64,000 nt of DNA from an uncultured Fibrobacter sp. (GCA_934700345.1 CAKUXP010000006.1:51235-115234), one strand, 5' to 3'. Counted from the first letter of the stretch, positions 39,841 through 49,183 are shown. The notes: generated by a model from the letters alone, not told the origin. Numbers and translations are program-made.

Positions 39841-41760
39841 TTAATTTTTGCTCTTGGAGAAGGGAGCGAAAGCGTAACCGCTCCACTGCAAGTCCAAGCC
39901 ATTGGAAAATTCAAGCGTATTGAGACGAACCGCATGAACCGCGACGCCCATCACGGCAAGCGCAATGTTCAAGCCATGCACAAACAGGAGAATCACGGCT
40001 GCCCCGGCAATGCCTATCGCCGAACCGAACAGCGGAGAAAGCATTCCATTAAACGCCTCCGCAATCGCCGCACCGCTCATTCCGACTGCAAACAGACGGA
40101 TGTAGCTGATGACATCGGTAAAGCTGTTTACGATATTCAGGACGAGCATCGGAATCGAGATCCAGTCCTGTTTCAAGCGGCTAGGCGGCACCGAGAACAG
40201 GACGAGCAAAACCGCCGCCGTGATGAACATCGGCATCGTAAAGCCCGGCATTTTCATTCCGAGAACCATATTGTTCGCAAGCAGGAACATGCACCAGCAG
40301 CAAAGCAGCCAGCCGACCTGCGCCATAAACGTGGAATCCTTGCGTTTCAGGCGAACGAGGATATTCCAGACATGGGCGATCGAAAGGTGCACGACCGCGA
40401 TGCAGAAGCAGAAAAGCTGGATATGCTGCATCTGGGACTCGCCCGCTTCGATAGGAACAAAGGATTCCGGGAAAAATGAAAGGCCGGAGACCCATTCATG
40501 GTAAACGGCGAACTTCGCAGGATCAGCCGGAGCGGCCGTGCGAATCCACAGCATCGCATTCCGGATAGATTCCGGCAAAAAATCATAGTTCGTCACGTCC
40601 AGATAATAGCTCCAATGAGCCATCTCCGGCGAAAGCCCGAGGAAACTCGCATTGACAAGCCCCCAGAAAATCGTCATTACGCTCATCAGGTACATAAAAT
40701 GGAATCCGGACGGATTTGCCTTAGGCATCTTTCGGCGCATCACGAACGTAATGGCAAAGAACAGAATACCGTAGGCAGCATCTCCGAGAATCATCGCAAA
40801 GAAAATGCTGAAGAAGCACAGGAAGACGCTCGAGACATCCACTTCGCGATAACCCGGGGAAATTCCGATAATATCGTAAAGGAACTGCATCGGACGCGAA
40901 AGCTTGCTATAGGAGAGAAGCGTCGGGACATTATCCTCTTCCGACGGGTCTTCGATGCACAGCCCCCAACCTTCCGACTTGGCGGCACTTGAAAGTTCCG
41001 CTACCCAAGGCGCCGGGCAAAAGCCCTGGATTGCCGACAAAAGTTTCGACGAGAGCATTCCCGCAGAAGTTTCCTCGAACTTATAAGCGTCGGTCGCTTC
41101 GAGAAGGCGTTTCTCGACACTCTTCCTTTCCCGGGAAAGTTCCGCAAGACGATTTTCCACCGACTTCAGGTCGGCTTTCGCCGCGGCATCTTCCCGACGA
41201 TAGAATTCAAGGGAGTGGACAGGGAGCGCAAGAGGCGTAACCGCCGTTTTCACCTTGGCAGGCTCGGAGCCGAAACTCAGAACCGCATAGCAGCTCCCTT
41301 CCGAATTTGCCGCAAACGAACAGACCGTCGCGCCATCATCGACTTCAATCGGCAAACCGGGAGCGGCGACATAGAGTTTCACGAAAATTCCGCGTTCTTC
41401 CAGGGACTTGACACTTGCCGGGTCGAGATTGCCAAACGCACCATAACGGGAAATGGCCGATTCCGCATCGGAAAGACGATCTTCCGCATTCTTGCGTTTT
41501 TCAAGAAGCCTTTGCACTTCCGCAACAACGCTTTCTCCCGAAACAGATTCCGGAGACTCCTTTTTTTTCTTTGTATCCGGAATCGCGTCTAGGGCTTTCT
41601 GTATGCGAAGCAGGTCGTTTTTTGCGACATTCACGCTGTTTCCCGTCGGAATTTTCAGCGGAGTCACATGCAAAATGCCCATATCGCGGAGCTTTTCGAG
41701 CGATTTCTGCCGATCGGAATCCAGGCAGAAAATCGTTACTTTTTTCATCGGAGTTATCAT
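39841..41760 (-). CDS. atpI: V-type ATP synthase subunit I (stator, a-subunit-like)
   Basis: A 639-residue protein. The N-terminal ~310 residues are a coiled-coil cytoplasmic part (LRDMGILHVTPL at the start). The C-terminal half has about seven or eight membrane helices, with PMQFLYDIIGISPGYREVDVS, GDAAYGILFFAI and the ion-channel helix VISYIRLFAVGMSGAAIAEAFN containing the essential Arg. It forms the half-channels against the K ring. It starts with a 4-base overlap with the D gene. Confidence 0.92.
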   Translation of the reverse strand: MITPMKKVTIFCLDSDRQKSLEKLRDMGILHVTPLKIPTGNSVNVAKNDLLRIQKALDAIPDTKKKKESPESVSGESVVAEVQRLLEKRKNAEDRLSDAESAISRYGAFGNLDPASVKSLEERGIFVKLYVAAPGLPIEVDDGATVCSFAANSEGSCYAVLSFGSEPAKVKTAVTPLALPVHSLEFYRREDAAAKADLKSVENRLAELSRERKSVEKRLLEATDAYKFEETSAGMLSSKLLSAIQGFCPAPWVAELSSAAKSEGWGLCIEDPSEEDNVPTLLSYSKLSRPMQFLYDIIGISPGYREVDVSSVFLCFFSIFFAMILGDAAYGILFFAITFVMRRKMPKANPSGFHFMYLMSVMTIFWGLVNASFLGLSPEMAHWSYYLDVTNYDFLPESIRNAMLWIRTAAPADPAKFAVYHEWVSGLSFFPESFVPIEAGESQMQHIQLFCFCIAVVHLSIAHVWNILVRLKRKDSTFMAQVGWLLCCWCMFLLANNMVLGMKMPGFTMPMFITAAVLLVLFSVPPSRLKQDWISIPMLVLNIVNSFTDVISYIRLFAVGMSGAAIAEAFNGMLSPLFGSAIGIAGAAVILLFVHGLNIALAVMGVAVHAVRLNTLEFSNGLDLQWSGYAFAPFSKSKN

Positions 41761-42377
41761 GCGGCAACTCCTTCTTCGGCGAGAAGCCTGGCATTAGCCT
41801 TTCCCTTGGCGAGCTTGGAACGGGCAACACCCGAGATCTGCTGGTCGGAAAGGAAAATGTTGATTGTACGAATGTTCTCCTTCGCCTCGGGAATCTTTAC
41901 CTTTTCAAAGAGGTTGACCCTCTGGCTCGTCGCGCGCAGTTCTCCTGACAAAAGCTCGTATTGCTTTTCCAGGACGCGCCTTTTCAGACGAAGCGAGATA
42001 AGCCCTTGCAGCGAGCGGATACCTTCATCCAGCCACGCATCCGTCGTAAAGAAGTCGGGAATCGACACGTTGAAGTCGACACCGTCAAAAAGCGGGATTT
42101 CCACGCCGGCGATGTTTCCTTCGCCTTCCCGAACTTCCTTGACGGAAATATATTTTTTCCAATCGACAGGTTCCGCATAAAGTCCAATCCATCCCGAAAT
42201 GGACTTGCGAAGCGAATCCTCTTCTTCGCGTTTAGCCATCACTCTGGCCTGCAAGGAACGCATTTCCACCTGGAGCTGTTGCTTTTTCAGCAATAGCGTC
42301 GGCAAATAACGCTCGTACCGCTTGAGCGCATCGCGTTCCGCTTTCAATGCATTTTTTGTGAGTTTGACTTTCGCCAT
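41757..42377 (-). CDS. atpD: V-type ATP synthase subunit D (central stalk)
   Basis: A 206-residue coiled-coil protein starting AKVKLTKNALKAERDALKRYERYLPTLLLKK, the typical D-subunit N-terminal helix, and ending with a matching C-terminal helix (LVNLFEKVKIPEAKENIRTI-like). It is the rotating shaft that couples A/B catalysis to the K ring. It is one base after the B gene and overlaps the I gene by 4. Confidence 0.9.
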   Translation of the reverse strand: MAKVKLTKNALKAERDALKRYERYLPTLLLKKQQLQVEMRSLQARVMAKREEEDSLRKSISGWIGLYAEPVDWKKYISVKEVREGEGNIAGVEIPLFDGVDFNVSIPDFFTTDAWLDEGIRSLQGLISLRLKRRVLEKQYELLSGELRATSQRVNLFEKVKIPEAKENIRTINIFLSDQQISGVARSKLAKGKANARLLAEEGVAA

Positions 42378-42378
42378 A

Positions 42379-43680
42379 TCACCCCTTCTTTTTCGGCCAA
42401 TACTCGTTTACCATCTTCGAAGGGATGCCGGTTTCTTCGGGAGTAAAGCAGTCGGCGAGAATTTCCCACCCGAGATCGAGCGCCTTTTCTAGCGGGATGT
42501 TCACCGACAGGTCCATCATTTCCTTTTCGAAACGTTCGCCGTATTTCAGAAGCTTGTTGTCCCAGTTGCTCATCCGGAAACCCATCGACTGCTTTTCGAG
42601 CGTTTCCTTGTAGCTCGCATAAAGCTGGATCATCGTGTTCATGATAGTCCGGTGGTCGCTGCGGGTCTTGCCGTTCACCTGCTGCTTCAAGCGAGACAGG
42701 GAACCGAACGGTTCAATACGTCCGTGCTTCAGGTAGAACTGGCCTTCCGTGATGTAACCGGTATTGTCCGGAACAGGATGCGTCACATCGTCACCGGGCA
42801 TCGTCGTCACGGCGAGAATCGTAATCGAACCGGAACCTTCAAAATCGACAGCCTTTTCGTAACGGCTTGCTAGCTGGGAATACAAATCGCCAGGATAGCC
42901 GCGGTTCGACGGAATCTGTTCCATCGTAATCGAGATTTCCTTCAATGCGTCGGCAAAGTTCGTCATGTCGGTCAAAAGGACCAGGACATTCTTGCCGCGG
43001 GTCGCAAACTGTTCGGCAACCGCCAGGGCCTCGTCAGGAACCAGCAGACATTCCACAATCGGGTCGGAAGCGGTATGGACATACATCACCGTGCGAGAAA
43101 GAGCGCCATTCTTGTCCAGGTAATCCCGCAAATAGAGATAATCGTCGTATTTTAGTCCCATTCCGCCAAGTACGATCACATCGACTTCGGCCTGGAGAGC
43201 GATGCGGGCAAGCAACTGGTTGTAAGGTTCACCGGCAACGGAAAAAATCGGCAACTTCTGGGAAACGACAAGCGTATTGAATACGTCGATCATAGGAATA
43301 CCGGTACGAACCATCTTTTTCGGAATGATACGCTTCGCCGGATTTACCGAAGGACCTCCGATCGGCACGGGATTCTCCTCGATGACAGGGCCGTTGTCAC
43401 GCGGATTTCCGGCACCGTCAAACACGCGTCCGAGGAGCGCGTCGCTGAAAGGAACTTCCATCGGATGTCCAAAGAAACGGACCTGGGAATCCGTCGAAAT
43501 ACCGCGCGCTCCGGCAAAAACCTGCAAATCGACCTTTTCTCCGTCAATCCGAATTACACGAGCAAGCGACTCACCCTGCGCACTCGTGACACGAGCGAGT
43601 TCCTGGTTTGCGACGCCTTCGGCCTTGACCGTGATAACGCTACCCGCAATGCTTTCGATACGGTGATAAACCTTAGACAT
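42379..43680 (-). CDS. atpB: V-type ATP synthase subunit B (regulatory, non-catalytic)
   Basis: 433 residues with the N-terminal barrel, RIIPKKMVRTGIPMIDVFNTLVVSQKLPIFSVAGEPYNQLLARIA in place of a P-loop, VLLTDMTNFADALKEIS, PSNRGYPGDLYSQLASRYEKA, and GSITILAVTTMPGDDVTHPVPDNTGYITEGQ. The missing Walker A is normal for B. It alternates with A in the hexamer. Its start overlaps the A gene by 8 bases. Confidence 0.95.
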   Translation of the reverse strand: MSKVYHRIESIAGSVITVKAEGVANQELARVTSAQGESLARVIRIDGEKVDLQVFAGARGISTDSQVRFFGHPMEVPFSDALLGRVFDGAGNPRDNGPVIEENPVPIGGPSVNPAKRIIPKKMVRTGIPMIDVFNTLVVSQKLPIFSVAGEPYNQLLARIALQAEVDVIVLGGMGLKYDDYLYLRDYLDKNGALSRTVMYVHTASDPIVECLLVPDEALAVAEQFATRGKNVLVLLTDMTNFADALKEISITMEQIPSNRGYPGDLYSQLASRYEKAVDFEGSGSITILAVTTMPGDDVTHPVPDNTGYITEGQFYLKHGRIEPFGSLSRLKQQVNGKTRSDHRTIMNTMIQLYASYKETLEKQSMGFRMSNWDNKLLKYGERFEKEMMDLSVNIPLEKALDLGWEILADCFTPEETGIPSKMVNEYWPKKKG

Positions 43681-45406
43681 TCTTGGAAACCTCCTTCACG
43701 GAGCTGAAAATCTGACTTTCGAGATTCTTGAATTCTTCGGAATCGAAGGCGACTCGGTTCCAGTCCTTTGTCGCCTGGGTCAATTTCAAGAAGAAACCGC
43801 GAGCAGCATCCTTGTCGCTAAACTCAAACGGAGTTTCGAGAATCGCATAGACACGGTCAAAGACATACTTTTGGCGTTCCGCAGAGCAGGCCGCATCGAT
43901 TTCATGGTAGGCATCCTGCTGCAGATAGACGGAATCCAGATATTCGGATTTCAGATAGACGACAAAGTCGTCCATCGACGTGCCTTCTTCGCCAACCACC
44001 TTCATCATCTGGTTTACATCGTTACCGGAAACGAGAACCCGTCTCGCTTCGGCAACTTTCTTCGAATCGATAACGCCTTCGTACTTAGACCAGGATTCCA
44101 GCGGATGGATTGCCGGAAAACGCCTTTGATCGGAACGTTCGCGGGAAAGCCCAAGGAATGCGCCGACCACTTTCAGCGTAGCCTGGGTCACCGGTTCTTC
44201 AAAGTTACCGCCTGCAGGGGAAACAGAACCGCCAATCGTCACGGAACCCGAAGAGCCGTCGCGAAGCCTGACCACGCCGCCGCGTTCGTAGAACGAAGCG
44301 ATAGTCGATTCGAGATAGGCCGGGAAAGCCTCTTCGCCCGGGATTTCTTCCAAACGCCCGCTCATTTCGCGAAGAGCCTGCGCCCAACGGGAAGTCGAAT
44401 CGGCAAGCAAGAGAACATTTAATCCCATCTGGCGATAATACTCCGCAATCGTCACGCCTGTATAGACCGAAGCTTCACGGGCAGCGACCGGCATCGAGGA
44501 CGTATTGCAGATAATCAGCGTACGCTCCATCAGGCTCTTGCCCGTGCGCGGGTCGATAAGCTCAGGGAATTCGCGGAGCGTCTCGACCACTTCGCCGGCA
44601 CGTTCACCGCAAGCGGCGAGAATTACGATATCGACATTCGCATAGCGGCTCATCAGCTGCTGCAGAACCGTCTTTCCGGCTCCGAAAGGTCCCGGCGTAC
44701 AGAACGTTCCGCCCTGCATCACCGGGAAAAACGTGTCGATAATCCGCTGTTGCATCGAAAGCGGTTTTGACGGGCGAAGGCGTTCCACATAATTCTTGAT
44801 AGGAACCTTGACAGGCCACGTCTGGTACATCTTGACTTCAAAAGTCTTGCCGTTTTCATCCTTCAATGTCGCGATAACGTCCTCGATCACGTGCTCGCCT
44901 GCGGGAACGATCGATTCCACGGTCATCTGGGAGCGAATCTTGAACGGCACCATGATGCGGTGCTTGAAAATGCCTTCGGGAACGGTTCCGAGGGTATCCC
45001 CGCCAGAAACCTTGTCGCCGACATGCGCCACCGGGGTAAACGCCCACTTGATGTCACGGGGAAGGGCCGGAAGATACTTGCCGCGCTGCAGGAAAAATCC
45101 GCATTCCTCAGCCAGGTTCGGCAGCGGGTTCTGCAAGCCGTCGAACACCTGCGTCAAGAGGCCCGGTCCGAGTTCCACCGAAAGAAGTTCACCTGTAAAA
45201 TAGACTTCATCGCCTGCCTTAAGACCCGAAGTATCCTCGAAGACCTGGAGTTCCGCATAGTCTCCGCGAATCCGGATAACTTCGCACTTCAATTCCACAC
45301 CGGACGAAAGTTTTGCAAAACCGACTTCGTTTTGCGTCACAGCGCCTTCAAATGCGACACGGATCAAGTTTCCGTTCACACCGACTATTTTTCCGATACT
45401 AGCCAT
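43673..45406 (-). CDS. atpA: V-type ATP synthase subunit A (catalytic)
   Basis: 577 residues. Walker A is GPFGAGKT (239-246); the bulge domain typical of V-type A subunits is present (about residues 110-200). Also visible are IVILAACGERAGEVVETLREFPEL and LLADSTSRWAQALREMSGRLEEIPGEEAFPAYLES. It hydrolyses or makes ATP at the A/B interface. In a fermenting anaerobe it may mainly pump ions out of the cell. It follows the DUF2764 gene after 18 bases. Confidence 0.96.
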   Translation of the reverse strand: MASIGKIVGVNGNLIRVAFEGAVTQNEVGFAKLSSGVELKCEVIRIRGDYAELQVFEDTSGLKAGDEVYFTGELLSVELGPGLLTQVFDGLQNPLPNLAEECGFFLQRGKYLPALPRDIKWAFTPVAHVGDKVSGGDTLGTVPEGIFKHRIMVPFKIRSQMTVESIVPAGEHVIEDVIATLKDENGKTFEVKMYQTWPVKVPIKNYVERLRPSKPLSMQQRIIDTFFPVMQGGTFCTPGPFGAGKTVLQQLMSRYANVDIVILAACGERAGEVVETLREFPELIDPRTGKSLMERTLIICNTSSMPVAAREASVYTGVTIAEYYRQMGLNVLLLADSTSRWAQALREMSGRLEEIPGEEAFPAYLESTIASFYERGGVVRLRDGSSGSVTIGGSVSPAGGNFEEPVTQATLKVVGAFLGLSRERSDQRRFPAIHPLESWSKYEGVIDSKKVAEARRVLVSGNDVNQMMKVVGEEGTSMDDFVVYLKSEYLDSVYLQQDAYHEIDAACSAERQKYVFDRVYAILETPFEFSDKDAARGFFLKLTQATKDWNRVAFDSEEFKNLESQIFSSVKEVSKNV

Positions 45407-45424
45407 TTGAAAAAAGACCTCCGG

Positions 45425-45958
45425 TCATTCCTGCTTTGCCGCAGGATCGTTATCGTTAATCACTTTGAGAACCGCGGCATTTCCCGCCTCGGGCGAAATT
45501 TTTGTCCAGCGTTCACAAATTTTGAGCTTGACAGCAAACGCATAGAGATTTGCCATGCTCCCTTCTTCGGGGGCAAGCTGATCGACGAGCCAGAAGCGGG
45601 CGCGATCCAAGTCCTCTTCGCGTTCTAGCGGGTTCGGCTTCGCATAGGCATCCGTCACCATCTTGGCGAACGTAACGTCATAGCCGCGAAACGGGCGCTC
45701 CGTAAAGCGCACGTCCTGTCCCCAGGAAGCGGCACGTGCGTGTCCCAAGATATTCTTCAATTGGGTTTCGTGATCCCGGTAAGCCGACACAAACGGATCG
45801 TCACAAGGTTCCTCGTTGAAGAGAGCGTCGAAAACGGCGAGTTCCTCTTCGCTCATGACGCTTTCGCAACGGCTTCGGAGATCCGACACGGAGAACGGCG
45901 GATTATCTCCAAAACGCAAAAAGGGAAGAGACGCGGAAATATAGACGGCGTTATTCAT
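45425..45958 (-). CDS. DUF2764 V-ATPase-associated protein (possible subunit C substitute)
   Basis: A 177-residue soluble, mostly helical protein starting AVYISASLPFLRFGDNPPFS. Proteins of the DUF2764 type are found at this place, between the E and A genes, in V-ATPase operons of Bacteroidetes, Chlamydia and spirochaetes (from memory). No recognisable subunit C or F gene is present in this operon, so this protein may fill the place of C linking the rotor to the stalk. That role is an inference from position. Confidence 0.75.
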   Translation of the reverse strand: MNNAVYISASLPFLRFGDNPPFSVSDLRSRCESVMSEEELAVFDALFNEEPCDDPFVSAYRDHETQLKNILGHARAASWGQDVRFTERPFRGYDVTFAKMVTDAYAKPNPLEREEDLDRARFWLVDQLAPEEGSMANLYAFAVKLKICERWTKISPEAGNAAVLKVINDNDPAAKQE

Positions 45959-45961
45959 CCG

Positions 45962-46564
45962 CTATTTTCCCTGGGCTGCATCCGAAACGATTTTGGCAAG
46001 TTCCGGTCGAACGACAGAAGAAAGCGACGCTGCGATTTCCTCGGAAGTAAATTCATGGGAGACCTTGCCGTTTTCCACCTTCACGCGGAAGCCGAACTTG
46101 ATTCCCGAATCGCTTTCCACGGTGACGCCCTTTCCGAGGGCCTTGGCAAACTCCCCGACAGCGAAGGACGAGAGCTTCGCCTTGTCCGCCGCGGAGAACA
46201 CGAGTTCCGTGTCCGTCGAATAGTTCTTGGCGAGGACAAGAAGCATTTCCCTGATGGTATTTTCCGAAAGATTTTTTTCCACCTCGCGGGAGAGTATTTC
46301 GCTTATCATCTTCTCGATACGGCGGCCGACGGAAATCAAGACATCGCGGGCGGCCTGCTGGATTGCACGCTCGCTGCGCTCCGTATAGGCAGCGGAATCC
46401 TTATTCGCCTTTTCAAGGATGGCGGAGGCTTCCGCCTTGGCGTCTTCTAGAATACGGGAGGCTTCGTCCTTCGCCTTCGCGATAATCGCAGACGACTGGG
46501 CATCGGCCTTGCCGACCGCTTCTTTTTGGATGCGTTCAATCAGGTTCTGTAAATCTTCAGCCAT
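45962..46564 (-). CDS. atpE: V-type ATP synthase subunit E (peripheral stalk)
   Basis: 200 residues. A long charged coiled coil rich in A, K, E (about residues 5-75: IAKAKDEASRILEDAKAEASAILEKA) is followed by a globular C-terminal domain, as in subunit E. The frame is open 64 codons further upstream, but ATG 46564 (MAEDLQNLIERIQ) with a GGAG site is the natural start. It opens the operon E-DUF2764-A-B-D-I-K-K. A TATATT box about 40 bases upstream (near 46610) may be its -10 element. Confidence 0.88.
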   Translation of the reverse strand: MAEDLQNLIERIQKEAVGKADAQSSAIIAKAKDEASRILEDAKAEASAILEKANKDSAAYTERSERAIQQAARDVLISVGRRIEKMISEILSREVEKNLSENTIREMLLVLAKNYSTDTELVFSAADKAKLSSFAVGEFAKALGKGVTVESDSGIKFGFRVKVENGKVSHEFTSEEIAASLSSVVRPELAKIVSDAAQGK

Positions 46565-46718
46565 AAAATCTCCGAATTTCAAGACGCATTTTTTTAGCGC
46601 CTTTGGTAATATACAAGAAAAATTTCCTAAAAATCGGGATTTTTCTGTTAAAAATGAAAATATTTCGACAAATTTGCGCCATTGGGAGACAAAATGCGTT
46701 CTTCGGGGATGATTCGAG

Positions 46719-47090
46719 CTAGCGGGGACGATCCTTCGCCGAACTGTCAGAGACAAGCGAAAAGAGCCAGGCGACCATCAGGGACGCCTCTTCATCGGAA
46801 AGCTTTCCGATTTCCATCGGAAGATACTTGTCGGGATGGATGGGCTGCGGGTCCTTGAGATATTCAAAAAGGGCTTCCGGACGTCCTGCGTAACGAAGGA
46901 CATTCCCTTTCATGTCGGGACCGGCAAAATTTCGGTTCCAACGGTGACAGGCATAGCACTCACGGTCATAGAGTTCCGCGGCGGAAGCGCGCGCCTCGGC
47001 GGTGAGTTCCGGCAGGCGAAAAGCATCCGCGGCGAAGAGTACCGTAACAAGCAACCCGCCCAGGCATGCGGCTTTTAAACGTCCCGGCAT
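46719..47090 (-). CDS. Small c-type cytochrome
   Basis: 123 residues with a signal peptide (LKAACLGGLLVTVLFAADA). A single haem c site CYACH is followed by an axial-ligand candidate Met in KYLPMEIGKLSDEEASLMVAWL, the layout of a class I monohaem cytochrome c. It would be periplasmic. The gene is single and not beside an obvious oxidase or reductase. It ends 155 bases before the V-ATPase E start and begins 3 bases after the SDR gene. Confidence 0.8.
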   Translation of the reverse strand: MPGRLKAACLGGLLVTVLFAADAFRLPELTAEARASAAELYDRECYACHRWNRNFAGPDMKGNVLRYAGRPEALFEYLKDPQPIHPDKYLPMEIGKLSDEEASLMVAWLFSLVSDSSAKDRPR

Positions 47091-47093
47091 GTA

Positions 47094-47885
47094 TTATTCT
47101 CCCCGGTGCAAGATGCGGGCCATCGCCTTGACGACTAGACGGCGAGGAAGAAGCCTCTCCGCGAACAGAAGGCACTTGTTGATATTTCCGGGAACGACGA
47201 TTCCGGATGTTCCGCCGAGAATGGCGCGGACCGCCTCCCAGGCGACAGAATCCGCCGACGAGCGGAACAGGCAGCGGAAAAAGCCCTTTCGGGAACCGGC
47301 ACAGAGATGAAATTCCGTATCGACAAATCCAGGACAGAGGGCAAGGACGCGCACACGAAATCTACGTGCTTCTTCCGCCAAGGCTTCGCTATAGGAGAGA
47401 ACAAAGGATTTTGATGCGTAATAGGCGGCCATGTAAGGTCCCGGCTGAAACCCCGCCATGCTTGATACGTTCAGGATGACACCGCGTCTTTTCTTTCGCA
47501 TAGCCTGGAGAGCGAGCTTCGATAGGACCATCAGGCTTTCAATATTTACCCGGAGCATCTTGCACTCCGCATCGACCGGAATTTCGGAGGCCTTTCCCTG
47601 AAAGCCAACTCCCGCATCGTTTACAAGAAGATCGGGAGCCTCTCCGACAAGTTCGACGGTCTTTTCAAAGACCCGCGCGGCCTCCCCGGGAACGGAAAGG
47701 TCCGCCGGCAAGGGAAACGCGGAAACCCCGAAGCGAACGGAAAGATCACGGGCGATAGCTTCGAGCCTCTCGGATCTCCGGGCGACAAGGACGATGCGCT
47801 CCGCCTGGGGAGCAAGCGCATACGCAAGTTCCTTGCCGATTCCCGAGCTTGCGCCGGTCAATAGGATTATCCGATAACGTTTCAT
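47094..47885 (-). CDS. Short-chain dehydrogenase/reductase
   Basis: A 263-residue classical SDR. It has the NAD(P) motif LLTGASSGIGKELA, NDAGVG, the catalytic Ser in NVSSMAG and the YYASK pair (YxxxK). The Arg pair after the second strand (VARRSERLEAIA) favours NADP(H). The C-terminal MARILHRG extension is similar to those of fatty-acyl or ketone-reducing SDRs, but the substrate is unknown. It ends 3 bases before the cytochrome c gene. Confidence 0.85.
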   Translation of the reverse strand: MKRYRIILLTGASSGIGKELAYALAPQAERIVLVARRSERLEAIARDLSVRFGVSAFPLPADLSVPGEAARVFEKTVELVGEAPDLLVNDAGVGFQGKASEIPVDAECKMLRVNIESLMVLSKLALQAMRKKRRGVILNVSSMAGFQPGPYMAAYYASKSFVLSYSEALAEEARRFRVRVLALCPGFVDTEFHLCAGSRKGFFRCLFRSSADSVAWEAVRAILGGTSGIVVPGNINKCLLFAERLLPRRLVVKAMARILHRGE

Positions 47886-47961
47886 AAAGAGCCTATTTTC
47901 TATATTGAACCCAATTTGACAACATTTTCAAATTAACTTTTTTCTGCGGATTTCGCAACTT

Positions 47962-48522
47962 ATGGATTTTATCGATGTTTTTCTCATCGCTTGCGCCCTG
48001 GCTATCGACTGCTTCGCCGTTTCCGTATCGGTAGGACTGTGCCGTCGGGAAACCTCCCAGGCGGATATTTTCCGGATGGGGATGTTTTTCGGACTTTTCC
48101 AGACCGGTATGACGCTAGCCGGCTTCTTTTGCGGGATTTTCCTCGCATCCTATATCGGAGCGGTCGATCACTGGATTGCTTTCGCCCTGTTATGCTTTAT
48201 CGGAATCCGCATGATTCGGGAAGCGGCCAAAGGCGAAGGATCCAGAACGTTTGCCAAGAGGCTCGAAATAAAGACGCTTGCGGCTCTCGCCGTTGCGACA
48301 AGTCTCGATGCGCTAGCCATCGGTCTTTCCTTTGGGCTTGTCGGGCATGAAATCGCCTGGACGTCCCTTGTCATCGGCACGATCGCCCTCTTTGCGACAG
48401 AAATCGGCGCTAACCTCGGAAAATCGGTCGGCAAGCAGATTTCATCTAAAGGTGCGGAGATCTTGGGAGGAATCGTCCTGATTGCGATAGGCCTCAAGAT
48501 CCTGACCGAACATCTATCCTAG
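47962..48522 (+). CDS. mntP: Manganese exporter MntP
   Basis: A 186-residue protein with six membrane helices. The two conserved Asp-containing motifs ACALAIDCFAVSVSVG and VATSLDALAIGLSFG are diagnostic of MntP (old DUF204), which pumps Mn2+ out. No yybP-ykoY-like leader is apparent in the 76 bases upstream. The flavin reductase-like gene follows after 9 bases in the same direction. Confidence 0.9.
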   Translation: MDFIDVFLIACALAIDCFAVSVSVGLCRRETSQADIFRMGMFFGLFQTGMTLAGFFCGIFLASYIGAVDHWIAFALLCFIGIRMIREAAKGEGSRTFAKRLEIKTLAALAVATSLDALAIGLSFGLVGHEIAWTSLVIGTIALFATEIGANLGKSVGKQISSKGAEILGGIVLIAIGLKILTEHLS

Positions 48523-48531
48523 GAGAATTTT

Positions 48532-49071
48532 ATGGGAAGCTTTCGCGAAATATCGCCCAAGGAAATCACGGACAATCCGTTCAAGCTCATCGGAGACGAA
48601 TGGATGCTCATTACGGCGGAAAATGCCCAAAAGGCAAACATGATGACCGCTTCCTGGGGAGGGTTCGGCATCATGTGGAACAAACCCGTCGCCTATATCG
48701 TCGTCCGTCCGCAACGCTTTACAAAAACGCTGATCGACGCCTCGGAAACACTCTCGCTCTGCTTTTTCGATAAAAAGTACCGAAAGGAACTTTCCTACTC
48801 CGGAAAGGCAAGCGGAAGAAACGAAGACAAGATAGCCCATACGGGATTTCATGTCGCGCACATGGCAAACACACCCTATTTCGAAGAATCCAGAATGGTA
48901 ATTCTCGGTAAGAAGCTCCTTGCCGAAGCCTATACACCCGAAAGCTTCATCGACAAGAGTCTGATTTTCGAAAACTATGCGGCAGGCGATTTTCACACAC
49001 TCTACGTCCTCGAGATTCAAAAGGTTCTGGTGAAAGATCAGGGAATCGGTTGCAGGCATCTGAACGTCTAG
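48532..49071 (+). CDS. Flavin reductase-like (flavoredoxin) FMN-binding protein
   Basis: 179 residues of the split-barrel flavin reductase type. EWMLITAENAQKANMMTASWGGFGIMWNKPVAYIVVRPQRFT is the typical FMN-binding N-terminal half, and SLCFFDKKYRKELSYSGKASGRNEDKI the following element. Such proteins use FMN to move electrons in anaerobes. An AGGAG site precedes the ATG. A dispersed repeat begins at the stop codon. Confidence 0.85.
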   Translation: MGSFREISPKEITDNPFKLIGDEWMLITAENAQKANMMTASWGGFGIMWNKPVAYIVVRPQRFTKTLIDASETLSLCFFDKKYRKELSYSGKASGRNEDKIAHTGFHVAHMANTPYFEESRMVILGKKLLAEAYTPESFIDKSLIFENYAAGDFHTLYVLEIQKVLVKDQGIGCRHLNV

Positions 49072-49150
49072 AGCTTAGAACCGCGGACGTCTAAGTTTTT
49101 AGGGACTAGGGATGAGGGACTAGTCCGCAGACGTTTAAACTTTCGGAATG
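49065..49150. repeat. Dispersed intergenic mosaic repeat, copy 3
   Basis: Contains AGAGCTTAGAAC, CCGCGGACGTCTAAGTTT (49081-49098), TTTTAGGGACTAGGGA (49097-49112) and CCGCAGACGTTTAAACTTT (49125-49143). The two GCxGACGTxTAA blocks form a direct repeat with about 43-base spacing, the same layout as 13792-13858. The first half also matches 20941-20970. Confidence 0.65.
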
Positions 49151-49183
49151 CGGTATGAGATGCACGGGAAATGGAAAGTTCGG

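Noticed and set aside
47886..47961. Possible manganese riboswitch (yybP-ykoY) upstream of mntP
   Set aside because: The 76-base gap is too short and AT-rich and lacks the conserved paired helices.
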